Positions 1-5,576 of a stretch of DNA of 10,137 bases are shown here, in pieces. Source of the stretch: Acidimicrobiales bacterium (GTDB lineage Bacteria; Actinomycetota; Acidimicrobiia; Acidimicrobiales; Poriferisodalaceae); NCBI GenBank assembly GCA_020439485.1, contig JAGQSP010000193.1, positions 1 through 10,137 on the forward strand, written 5' to 3'. The translations under genes were made by a program, and so were the position numbers. The stretch's first letter is position 1. Each line of letters starts with the position of its first letter. The notes beneath the pieces are model-generated. The model saw only the letters and a program-made list of their open reading frames with translations. It was not told the DNA's origin and searched no databases.

Positions 1-1716
1 CTCGTCGAAGGTGGCGACACCGTCGTTGCGGGCCAGCGCCGCCAAGACCTCCGACTGCGGGCTGGGCAACCCGGCGAGCTCTAGGCCCAGGGCATCCATG
101 GTCGAATCAGAGAGATCGCCGGTCCAGAATTGAGATGGCGCCACGGCGCCCACCCGCTGCATGGTCTCGAGGGTGTGGATGACCAGCCACGGAGTCGTGG
201 CTCCGCTGGCCTGCAGTGCTGCGGTTGTCGAGTCGGCGTCAACCCACGGACTGGTAGCCAGCACCAGTTCGGAAATGTCGGCGCGATCGAGGCGTCCCAG
301 CGACAGCTGGCGACAAGCCGGCGATCCGGCGACCGAGTTGATCAGCCGGCCCGCCGCCGCGGTACTGTCGACCGCCTGCGCGCGGTATGTGACCGCGAGC
401 GCCAGGCGTGACCCATCGAGGCTGTTCGCTATGTCGAGCAGCAGTTCGGCCGATCGGTCGTCGCAGCGGTGGCAGTCATCGATCGCCAGCACAAGCGCGT
501 GGGTCTCGCATAGGGCGGCTAGCGCGTGGAGCAGAGCCAGCGACTGAGACGACTCGTCCCTGGTGTCACGGGTGCCGTTGCCCGCCACCGCGGGTACCAG
601 AACGCCGAGTGCTGGTTGTAAGTGGGCGGGAACCCTGGTTCGCAGGCGCTGAAGCTCGATGGGTGTGAGGATCGACGACAGCAACGACCGCACCGTCGCC
701 AGTTCGGCCGGATCGCCGTGTGCTCGGGCGACCCGTGCGCCGCGCACGCGGGCCGAACGGCCGAACTCGTCGAGCAGGCGAGACTTGCCGGCGCCCCACC
801 CTCCGTCGATGGCCAGAAGGGTCGGAGCCCCGCGGGCAAAATCGGCTGCGCAGGCTGTTGCTGCCGCAATCTGCGGGCGCCTGCCGACAAGCGGAGCGTG
901 CGCCCCGACCGGTGGCTCGCCCGCAGCGCGTTGGGTCGAGGAGCGCGACCGGATGATCTCGTCGCGAAGCGCAATCGTCTCTTCGTCTGGTTCGAGGCCG
1001 AGCTCGAGTTCCAGGATCTCCCTGCAGGCGTTCCATGCCGCGAGCGCGGCCGTCGGTCGCGAGCTGAGCATCTCGAGCCTGATCAGGCGCCGGTGCGATT
1101 CCTCCGACAACGGATCGAGGTCTACCAGACGTCGCGCCACCGGCCGGGCTGCGTCGTACAGACCTCTGGCGGTTCGCAACTCGACCAGACGGTCAAAGAC
1201 CAGCCGGGCCTGGTCGCGCAGGTTTCCTCTAGGCACGGTGAGCCAGTCGTCGAACAGCCCATCGAGCAGGTCGCCGACGTACAACTCTGCGGCTTCTTCG
1301 AGCGCGCTCAGCTCGGCAGCCGAGCCCGGTTTGGCCCGCCTTGCAGCGGCGATCAATTCGCCGAACTCCGCTATGTCTGTGGTCAACCAGATCTCTTCGT
1401 CGGCGCCGTCTGGTCGGTGTGGGGTGGTGGCAAGCCCGATGAAGTGATTCGAGTTCTCTACCAGCGACGCCGCTCCCGCTTCTTCGAGGGTGTTTCGCAC
1501 CCGCCACAACTCTTGGCTCAGTTGTTTGCGTCCGCGCGTCTCGTCGTGCAGGTCGGGCCACAGACCGTTGATGAGCGAGCTGCGGCTGGACGGGCCCGGG
1601 TTCAACAACAGGTAGGCGAGCAGGGCTTGGGCCCGTCGCGACGCCGGTGCGGGCACCCGTCGGCCGTCGACCTCGACGACCATGGCCCCAAGCAGCCGCA
1701 CCGTCAGCCTCACCAT
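1..1716 (-). CDS. BTAD/SARP-type transcriptional regulator with AAA ATPase domain (3' end cut by window edge)
   Basis: The reading frame is open from the ATG at 1716 to the window edge (572 codons), so the C-terminus is missing. Residues about 1-95 look like the winged-helix DNA-binding domain of SARP/AfsR-like regulators: a strand starting VRLTVRLLGA, then RRAQALLAYLLL. Residues about 110-255 fit a bacterial transcriptional activation (BTAD) domain, with YVGDLLDGLFDDW and the ending ELELGLEPDEET. After a short linker an NTPase domain follows, with Walker A GGWGAGKS near 305-312 and a Walker B-like LVLAIDD near 408-414. Family knowledge suggests a cytoplasmic DNA-binding activator whose ATPase module controls its activity; the target is unknown. 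An in-frame TAG lies seven codons before the ATG, so the start is confined to TTG, GTG or ATG codons just there; GTG at 1713 is the next alternative. A TAGCTT box 7 nt upstream favours the ATG with a leaderless mRNA. It is divergent from mogA, which may be one target, but that is a guess. Confidence 0.85.
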   Translation of the reverse strand, partial: MVRLTVRLLGAMVVEVDGRRVPAPASRRAQALLAYLLLNPGPSSRSSLINGLWPDLHDETRGRKQLSQELWRVRNTLEEAGAASLVENSNHFIGLATTPHRPDGADEEIWLTTDIAEFGELIAAARRAKPGSAAELSALEEAAELYVGDLLDGLFDDWLTVPRGNLRDQARLVFDRLVELRTARGLYDAARPVARRLVDLDPLSEESHRRLIRLEMLSSRPTAALAAWNACREILELELGLEPDEETIALRDEIIRSRSSTQRAAGEPPVGAHAPLVGRRPQIAAATACAADFARGAPTLLAIDGGWGAGKSRLLDEFGRSARVRGARVARAHGDPAELATVRSLLSSILTPIELQRLRTRVPAHLQPALGVLVPAVAGNGTRDTRDESSQSLALLHALAALCETHALVLAIDDCHRCDDRSAELLLDIANSLDGSRLALAVTYRAQAVDSTAAAGRLINSVAGSPACRQLSLGRLDRADISELVLATSPWVDADSTTAALQASGATTPWLVIHTLETMQRVGAVAPSQFWTGDLSDSTMDALGLELAGLPSPQSEVLAALARNDGVATFDE

Positions 1717-1723
1717 GGGCACC

Positions 1724-1729
1724 AAGCTA
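1724..1729 (-). promoter_or_regulatory. -10 box TAGCTT for the BTAD regulator (leaderless)
   Basis: TAGCTT on the minus strand ends 7 nt before the ATG at 1716, which places the transcription start at or next to the start codon. No Shine-Dalgarno sequence is visible, which fits leaderless translation. A -35 element at normal spacing would fall on the opposing -10 box of mogA; no clear -35 consensus is seen. Confidence 0.45.
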
Positions 1730-1744
1730 GGGCACTACACGCCG

Positions 1745-1750
1745 CTACGC
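1745..1750 (+). promoter_or_regulatory. -10 box TACGCT for mogA (leaderless)
   Basis: TACGCT lies 8 nt before the GTG start of mogA and there is no Shine-Dalgarno sequence between them. Only 15 bp separate it from the minus-strand -10 box of the BTAD gene, so the two promoters are back to back and probably cannot be occupied by polymerase at the same time. Confidence 0.45.
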
Positions 1751-1758
1751 TGCCGTGC

Positions 1759-2268
1759 GTGACAGACGGATCGCACCAGCATCAACCAGACGAACAGTCG
1801 CGGCTCGAGGCCAAGGTTCTCACCGTTTCGGACGGTGTCGTACACGGGGTCCGCGAAGACAAGAGCGGCGAGGCGTTGGCGGCCGCTGTCGAGCGAGCCG
1901 GATTCACCGTTGTCGATCGCGGCGTCACCTCCGACGGCACCGACGAGGTTGCGGCCGCGCTGTCGGCCATGACCGACGGGTTCAGCGGAATCGTGGTGAC
2001 CACCGGCGGAACGGGCTTCACGCCGCGAGACCTCACCCCAGAAGGCACCCGCAAGGTCATCGATCGCGAGGCGCCCGGCCTGGCCGAGGCCATGCGCTTG
2101 GTGAACCCCCTCGGACGACTCAGCAGGGGGATCGCCGGTACCGCCGGTTCGGCCATCGTGCTGAACACCCCTGGCAGCACCAAGGGCTGCGTCGAGTGTT
2201 TCGAGGCCGTGGCCGACGTATTGCCCCACGCGGTGCGTCTGCTGAACGGCGACCACTCCTCCCACTGA
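1759..2268 (+). CDS. mogA: Molybdopterin adenylyltransferase, MogA/MoaB family
   Basis: This 169-residue protein has the single-domain length and motifs of MogA/MoaB proteins: an early LTVSDG (21-26), REDKSG (32-37), the nucleotide/molybdopterin-binding TTGGTG (81-86), RDLTPE (90-95), NPLGRLSRG (116-124) and NTPGSTKG (136-143). The family activates molybdopterin by adenylation before molybdate insertion; in some lineages the paralogue MoaB is annotated instead, so the symbol is by similarity only. The first 15 residues are polar and not part of the fold. GTG at 1759 is chosen because it is in frame, follows the TACGCT box and gives the normal length; the frame stays open far upstream, but that part lies antisense to the BTAD gene. 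The ribD start follows 13 nt after the stop, so the two are probably co-transcribed. No other molybdenum cofactor gene is in the window. Confidence 0.88.
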   Translation: MTDGSHQHQPDEQSRLEAKVLTVSDGVVHGVREDKSGEALAAAVERAGFTVVDRGVTSDGTDEVAAALSAMTDGFSGIVVTTGGTGFTPRDLTPEGTRKVIDREAPGLAEAMRLVNPLGRLSRGIAGTAGSAIVLNTPGSTKGCVECFEAVADVLPHAVRLLNGDHSSH

Positions 2269-2281
2269 CGGGCCCAAAGAC

Positions 2282-3283
2282 GTGCCGGCATCCGACCGTG
2301 ACCACATGCTGGCGGCTATCGCCTCAGCCGACCGGGTGCGGGGCTCGACGGCCCCGAATCCTTGGGTTGGTTGCGCCATCGTGGCCGCCGACGGCGCTCG
2401 TTTCACGGGCGCGACCGAGCCACCCCCTGGTAGACACGCCGAGGTCGTGGCTCTGGAGGCCGCCGGTGGCGCGGCCCGGGGCTCGACGGCCTATGTCACC
2501 CTCGAGCCCTGCAGCCACCACGGGCGCACCGGGCCGTGCACCGATGCCCTGATGGCCGCCGGGGTCAAGCGGGTGGTCGTCGGCACTCTCGACCCAGACG
2601 AAAAGGTCAACGGGCGCGGCGTTGCGGCACTTCGCTCGGCCGGCATCGAGGTGTCAGTCGGCACGGCCGAAGACCTGGTGCTCGACCAGTTGGGCCCCTA
2701 CCTCCATCACCGAACCACCGGTCGCCCGTTCGTCACCCTGAAGCTGGCGGCTTCGATCGATGGGCGAACAGCAGCGCCTGACGGTTCGTCCCGATGGATC
2801 ACCGGAGAGGCGGCCCGCACCGATGTTCACCGGATGCGCGCCCGCTGCGACGCCATATTGGTCGGCGCCGGCACCGTCAGGGTCGACGACCCCGCACTGG
2901 ACGTCAGGCATGTCGAAGGCACCAACCCCCGTCGATATGTGTTGGGATCGGTGCCTTCAGATGCCCGCGTTCGACCATGCACCGAACTGTCGGGCCCCCT
3001 GCCCGAGGTGCTCGACCGTCTCGGAGCCGACGGCGTGATCGACCTGCTGGTCGAAGGGGGCGCACGAGTGGCCCACGACCTGCACTCGGCCGGCCTCGTC
3101 GATCGATACGTCGTGTACTTGGCCCCGATGCTGTTCGCGGGCGACGACGCCCACCCGATGTTCGTCGGCGCGGGCGCCTCCAACATATCCCAGGTGTGGC
3201 GGGGCCGCCTGGTCGAGGTCACGACTCTGGGCGAAGACATCAGGGTCACCCTCGAGCCGGGCCGCCGCGGCGGTGCGCGCTAG
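2282..3283 (+). CDS. ribD: Bifunctional riboflavin biosynthesis protein RibD (pyrimidine deaminase / uracil reductase)
   Basis: This 333-residue protein should carry out the second and third steps of riboflavin synthesis: zinc-dependent deamination of the pyrimidine made by GTP cyclohydrolase II, then NADPH reduction of the ribosyl side chain. The deaminase domain (about 5-145) shows PNPWVG (26-30), the zinc and proton-shuttle site HAE (H52, E54), and PCSHHGRTGPC with C77 and C86. The reductase domain (about 148-330) shows TLKLAASIDGRTA (152-164), SRWITG (170-175), RMRARCDAILVGAGTV (184-199), VDDPALDVR (201-209) and LLVEGG (255-260). It is somewhat shorter than E. coli RibD (367 residues); the missing length seems to lie between ARVRPC (228-233) and LLVEGG. 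The GTG start lies 13 nt after mogA with no clear ribosome-binding site, which suggests coupled translation. The rest of the usual rib operon is absent, and 13 nt leaves no room for an FMN riboswitch directly upstream. Confidence 0.92.
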   Translation: MPASDRDHMLAAIASADRVRGSTAPNPWVGCAIVAADGARFTGATEPPPGRHAEVVALEAAGGAARGSTAYVTLEPCSHHGRTGPCTDALMAAGVKRVVVGTLDPDEKVNGRGVAALRSAGIEVSVGTAEDLVLDQLGPYLHHRTTGRPFVTLKLAASIDGRTAAPDGSSRWITGEAARTDVHRMRARCDAILVGAGTVRVDDPALDVRHVEGTNPRRYVLGSVPSDARVRPCTELSGPLPEVLDRLGADGVIDLLVEGGARVAHDLHSAGLVDRYVVYLAPMLFAGDDAHPMFVGAGASNISQVWRGRLVEVTTLGEDIRVTLEPGRRGGAR

Positions 3284-3286
3284 GTT
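3281..3286 (+). promoter_or_regulatory. -10 box TAGGTT for the LLM oxidoreductase gene, overlapping the ribD stop
   Basis: TAGGTT ends 6 nt before the ATG at 3293, and its first three bases are the ribD stop codon TAG. No ribosome-binding site intervenes, so a leaderless transcript starting at or near the ATG is plausible. The gene may also be read through from ribD. Confidence 0.4.
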
Positions 3287-3292
3287 GGCGTG

Positions 3293-4210
3293 ATGGATAT
3301 CGGCATCAACGGATCAGGGCTGCTGGCGCAGCCGAACCTCGACGAGATCGTCGACGACATCGTCGCCAGCGACGACGCCGGCTTCTCGACCTACTGGTTG
3401 GCTCAGACCGGCTTGATGGACGCGCTGACCACCCTGGCCTTGGCCGGACGCGACACCACCCTCATCGAGCTGGGCACAGCCGTGGTTCCCACCTGGCCCC
3501 GACATCCCCAAGCGCTGGCTGCCCAGGCGCTCACCGCCCAGGCGGCGACCGGCGGTCGCATCGTTCTGGGCATCGGGCTCGCCCATCAGCCCACGGTCGA
3601 AGGGCGTTGGAGAATGCGCTGGGAACGACCCATCCGCCAGATCCTCGACTATCTCAACGTCCTCGAGCCGCTGCTTGCCGAGGGCTCTGCCTCATACGAG
3701 GGCGACATGTGGTCCTTCGTGGGCGAGGCAGCCAGGCCCACTTCGACGCCCCCGCAGATCATGCTCGCCGCCCTGGGCGATCGCATGCTCGAAATCGCCG
3801 GGTCGCGTACTGCTGGCACCATCTTGTGGTGTGTCGGCCCGCGCACCCTCGAAACCCAGATCGTGCCCAAGATCAACGACGCTGCGGCCAAGGCCGACAG
3901 GGCCCAGCCGAGGGTCGTGTGCAGCCTTCCGGTGGCCGTCACCGACAACCCTCAGCCCACGCGCCAGTTCGTCGGCGCGATGTTGAAGGACTACGCGAGT
4001 CTGCCGTCGTACCGCGCCATGCTCGACATCGAGGGCGTACACGGGGTCGAGGAGATCAGCCTCATCGGGTCTGAGGACCATGTTCGAGAAGGGCTGGCAC
4101 GCATCGCCGAATCGGGAGCAACCGACTTCACGGCAGTGGTCGTGGCATCCGACCCAGACGAGCGGGCGCGCACCATGGCGGTGTTGGGCCAGGTGCAGGC
4201 CAACCGCTAA
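3293..4210 (+). CDS. LLM-class oxidoreductase (probably F420-dependent)
   Basis: This 305-residue protein fits the luciferase-like monooxygenase TIM-barrel family. It starts with the strand MDIGINGSG, has an AGFSTYWLAQ segment (29-38), the central LGTAVVPTWPRHP (60-72), GGRIVLGIGLAHQ (87-99) and a WERP motif (110-113) that I associate with actinobacterial F420-dependent members. The C-terminal part (about 255-300) has a typical SLIGSEDHVREGLARIAESGATDF layout. Family members transfer hydride between the deazaflavin F420 (some use FMN) and an organic substrate; the substrate cannot be read from sequence. ATG at 3293 is preferred over the adjoining in-frame GTG at 3290 because of its spacing from the TAGGTT box. 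It follows ribD, whose pathway also supplies the precursor of the F420 chromophore, a suggestive but unproven link. Its stop overlaps that of the convergent CPBP gene. Confidence 0.85.
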   Translation: MDIGINGSGLLAQPNLDEIVDDIVASDDAGFSTYWLAQTGLMDALTTLALAGRDTTLIELGTAVVPTWPRHPQALAAQALTAQAATGGRIVLGIGLAHQPTVEGRWRMRWERPIRQILDYLNVLEPLLAEGSASYEGDMWSFVGEAARPTSTPPQIMLAALGDRMLEIAGSRTAGTILWCVGPRTLETQIVPKINDAAAKADRAQPRVVCSLPVAVTDNPQPTRQFVGAMLKDYASLPSYRAMLDIEGVHGVEEISLIGSEDHVREGLARIAESGATDFTAVVVASDPDERARTMAVLGQVQANR

Positions 4211-5097
4211 CCCAGAGGGTTGAAGCTGGTGTAGGCAGGCTCGATCGGGGCGACATTGGCGCTCATCAGCGCCGTCCACGGCTGAGCCGCGTCGCTGAGT
4301 CGCTTCAGGGCAAACCCGGCACCGGCTGCCAGCAGCAACAGCGACACGGTCTTCCAGCCGCTGGAGCCGGGCATTCCCTGCGCGTCGAACGGGATGTCGA
4401 CAAACAGGTTCAGCAGCGCGTGCAGAACCACTGCGGGCCAGATGCTGCGGCACTCGAGCACGACGGCCGTCAAGCACAACGACGACACGAACCCGACCAC
4501 AACGAGAGATCCGCCGCCGCCCACCGCGGCATCGATCAGCGCCGTGGCGACCGCCGCCCACAGAACGCCGTAACGATGCTTGGCCAGTGCCGACGCGATG
4601 AACACCAGCACCACGCCCCTGAACACGAACTCGGCCATCAAAGCGCCCGCTATGTTCTCGAGGCTCACCGCCAGAACCCGCAGGGGTGTATCCCACTGTG
4701 AGGCACGTATGGCGATGAGGGGCACCAGGCAGGCGACCACAACCACCACCGAACGCCGCAGCCCCTGCGGTACCCACTGCCCGCTGACGCCGGCCAGGTG
4801 TCTCCAGCCAGCCGAGGTCAACAGCGCATAGGCAACCAATGCTGTCAGCGCCGCGGCGATGGCCGCAGAGTGGAGCTCGAAATACTGGGTGTCCAGGCGG
4901 TCTTCGGCCTTGGACGTGAAGATCGAGTCGAGCCACCAGAACGCCAGCGCCAGGACGAGTCCACCAGCCACGGCCATCCACTCGAGGGGCTTCACCTGCG
5001 ACAGCTCGCTCACAAACGCGGGGGCGCTGGTCTGGGCCGAAGGCGTTGAGGTCGATTCGGAGTCTGTCTCGGCTTCCACCGACTGATTCTCTAACAC
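4207..5097 (-). CDS. CPBP-family (CAAX protease-like) integral membrane protein with altered active-site motifs
   Basis: This 296-residue protein has a polar, acidic, Ser/Thr-rich N-terminal tail (about 1-36) followed by some seven or eight hydrophobic segments, at about 39-60, 77-96, 114-131, 139-154, 158-172, 178-192, 197-215, 219-234 and 250-265. The segment GALMAEFVFRG (151-161) matches motif 1 of CPBP/Abi intramembrane proteases, EExxxR, except that the first Glu is Ala155; E156 and R160 remain. HALLN (H226, N230) matches the last motif, HxxxN. The usual middle FxxxH motif is not recognisable; ATALIDAAVGGG sits where it is expected. Family members are membrane metalloproteases or non-catalytic relatives, and this one may be inactive. 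The GTG at 5097 is chosen because an upstream ATG at 5238 would overlap the divergent GroES-like gene; GTG at 5079 is also possible. GGAG lies only 2 nt from the start, so it is a poor ribosome-binding site. The target is unknown. Confidence 0.72.
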   Translation of the reverse strand: MLENQSVEAETDSESTSTPSAQTSAPAFVSELSQVKPLEWMAVAGGLVLALAFWWLDSIFTSKAEDRLDTQYFELHSAAIAAALTALVAYALLTSAGWRHLAGVSGQWVPQGLRRSVVVVVACLVPLIAIRASQWDTPLRVLAVSLENIAGALMAEFVFRGVVLVFIASALAKHRYGVLWAAVATALIDAAVGGGGSLVVVGFVSSLCLTAVVLECRSIWPAVVLHALLNLFVDIPFDAQGMPGSSGWKTVSLLLLAAGAGFALKRLSDAAQPWTALMSANVAPIEPAYTSFNPLG

Positions 5098-5157
5098 ATC
5101 TCCGCCCCCGTCGCGCCACCTCGACGAATCAGCGGGTGTCGCAGTCGGTGAACCTTG

Positions 5158-5163
5158 TAGTTT
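5158..5163 (+). promoter_or_regulatory. -10 box TAGTTT for the GroES-like/trpEG cluster (leaderless)
   Basis: TAGTTT lies 8 nt before the GTG start at 5172 with no ribosome-binding site between. It is the only promoter-like box seen in the 74-nt gap between the divergent CPBP and GroES-like genes. No CIRCE-type inverted repeat (the HrcA heat-shock operator) is visible there, so classical HrcA control is not supported. Confidence 0.45.
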
Positions 5164-5171
5164 TGACCACC

Positions 5172-5576
5172 GTGTCCGATCCTGTCGAAGATCAACCCGC
5201 ACCAGAACCCTCTGCCGCCGAGGCATCTGGCCAACCACAACCCAAGAGCAAGACTGCGGGCGAGCGCCTTCCCATCAAGATGTTGGGCGACAGGCTGCTG
5301 GTTTCGTTGTCGAGCGATTCGGGCGAGCGCAGGTCGAGCGGCGGAATCCTCATCCCGGCGACGGCCCAGATGAGCAAGCGACTGGTCTGGGGTGAGGTGG
5401 TCGGCACGGGCTCCAACGTCAGGGGAGCCAAGGTCGGTGATCGGGTGCTGTTCAGCCCCGAAGACCGCTACGAGGTCGAGGTCCAGGGCGACGACTACAT
5501 AATTCTCCGGGAACGAGACCTGCACGCCATAGCGGCCACCAGGGTCGAGGCCAACTCGACAGGGTTGTATCTGTGA
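5172..5576 (+). CDS. groES: GroES-like co-chaperonin (actinobacterial paralogue)
   Basis: This 134-residue protein contains a Cpn10/GroES fold from about residue 36: LPIKMLGDRLLV at the first strands, a mobile loop RRSSGGILIPATA (residues about 53-65) that keeps the hydrophobic GroEL-binding tripeptide as ILI, then GEVVGTGSNVRGAKVGDRVLF and a C-terminal YIILRERDLHAI. Canonical GroES is about 97-100 residues. The extra length here is a disordered N-terminal tail of about 35 residues rich in Pro, Glu and Ala, plus a C-terminal extension ending in TGLYL. I recall a similar ending in GroES-like paralogues of other actinobacteria. No groEL is adjacent, so this is probably not the main GroES. It may serve a GroEL paralogue or another partner. 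The GTG at 5172 follows the TAGTTT box. The stop overlaps the trpEG start by 4 nt, which implies coupled translation. Confidence 0.85.
   Translation: MSDPVEDQPAPEPSAAEASGQPQPKSKTAGERLPIKMLGDRLLVSLSSDSGERRSSGGILIPATAQMSKRLVWGEVVGTGSNVRGAKVGDRVLFSPEDRYEVEVQGDDYIILRERDLHAIAATRVEANSTGLYL

Noticed and set aside
622..1758. Long plus-strand open frame continuous with mogA, giving a 548-residue protein
   Set aside because: The part before 1759 is antisense to the BTAD regulator, whose frame shows clear wHTH, BTAD and Walker motifs. The plus-strand translation there is low-complexity Arg/Ala/Gly-rich sequence typical of high-GC shadow frames.
2269..2281. FMN riboswitch before ribD
   Set aside because: The gap is 13 nt, far too short for an RFN element, and the coding end of mogA shows no such structure.
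2794..4074. 426-residue plus-strand frame across ribD and the LLM gene
   Set aside because: Translation is Arg/Pro/His-rich without domains, and it lies inside two well-supported genes in another frame.
3692..5119. 475-residue minus-strand open frame spanning the LLM and CPBP genes
   Set aside because: Its translation is Arg/Gly-rich with no motif, and it overlaps two genes whose own frames show family motifs or membrane segments.
5098..5171. Heat-shock operator (CIRCE) or a tryptophan leader/attenuator before the GroES-like/trpEG cluster
   Set aside because: No TTAGCACTC-type inverted repeat, Trp-rich short open frame or strong hairpin is visible in the 74-nt gap.
5098..5238. Upstream ATG at 5238 for the CPBP protein
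   Set aside because: It would overlap the divergent GroES-like gene and its promoter, and the added residues are polar and Arg-rich with no membrane or signal character.
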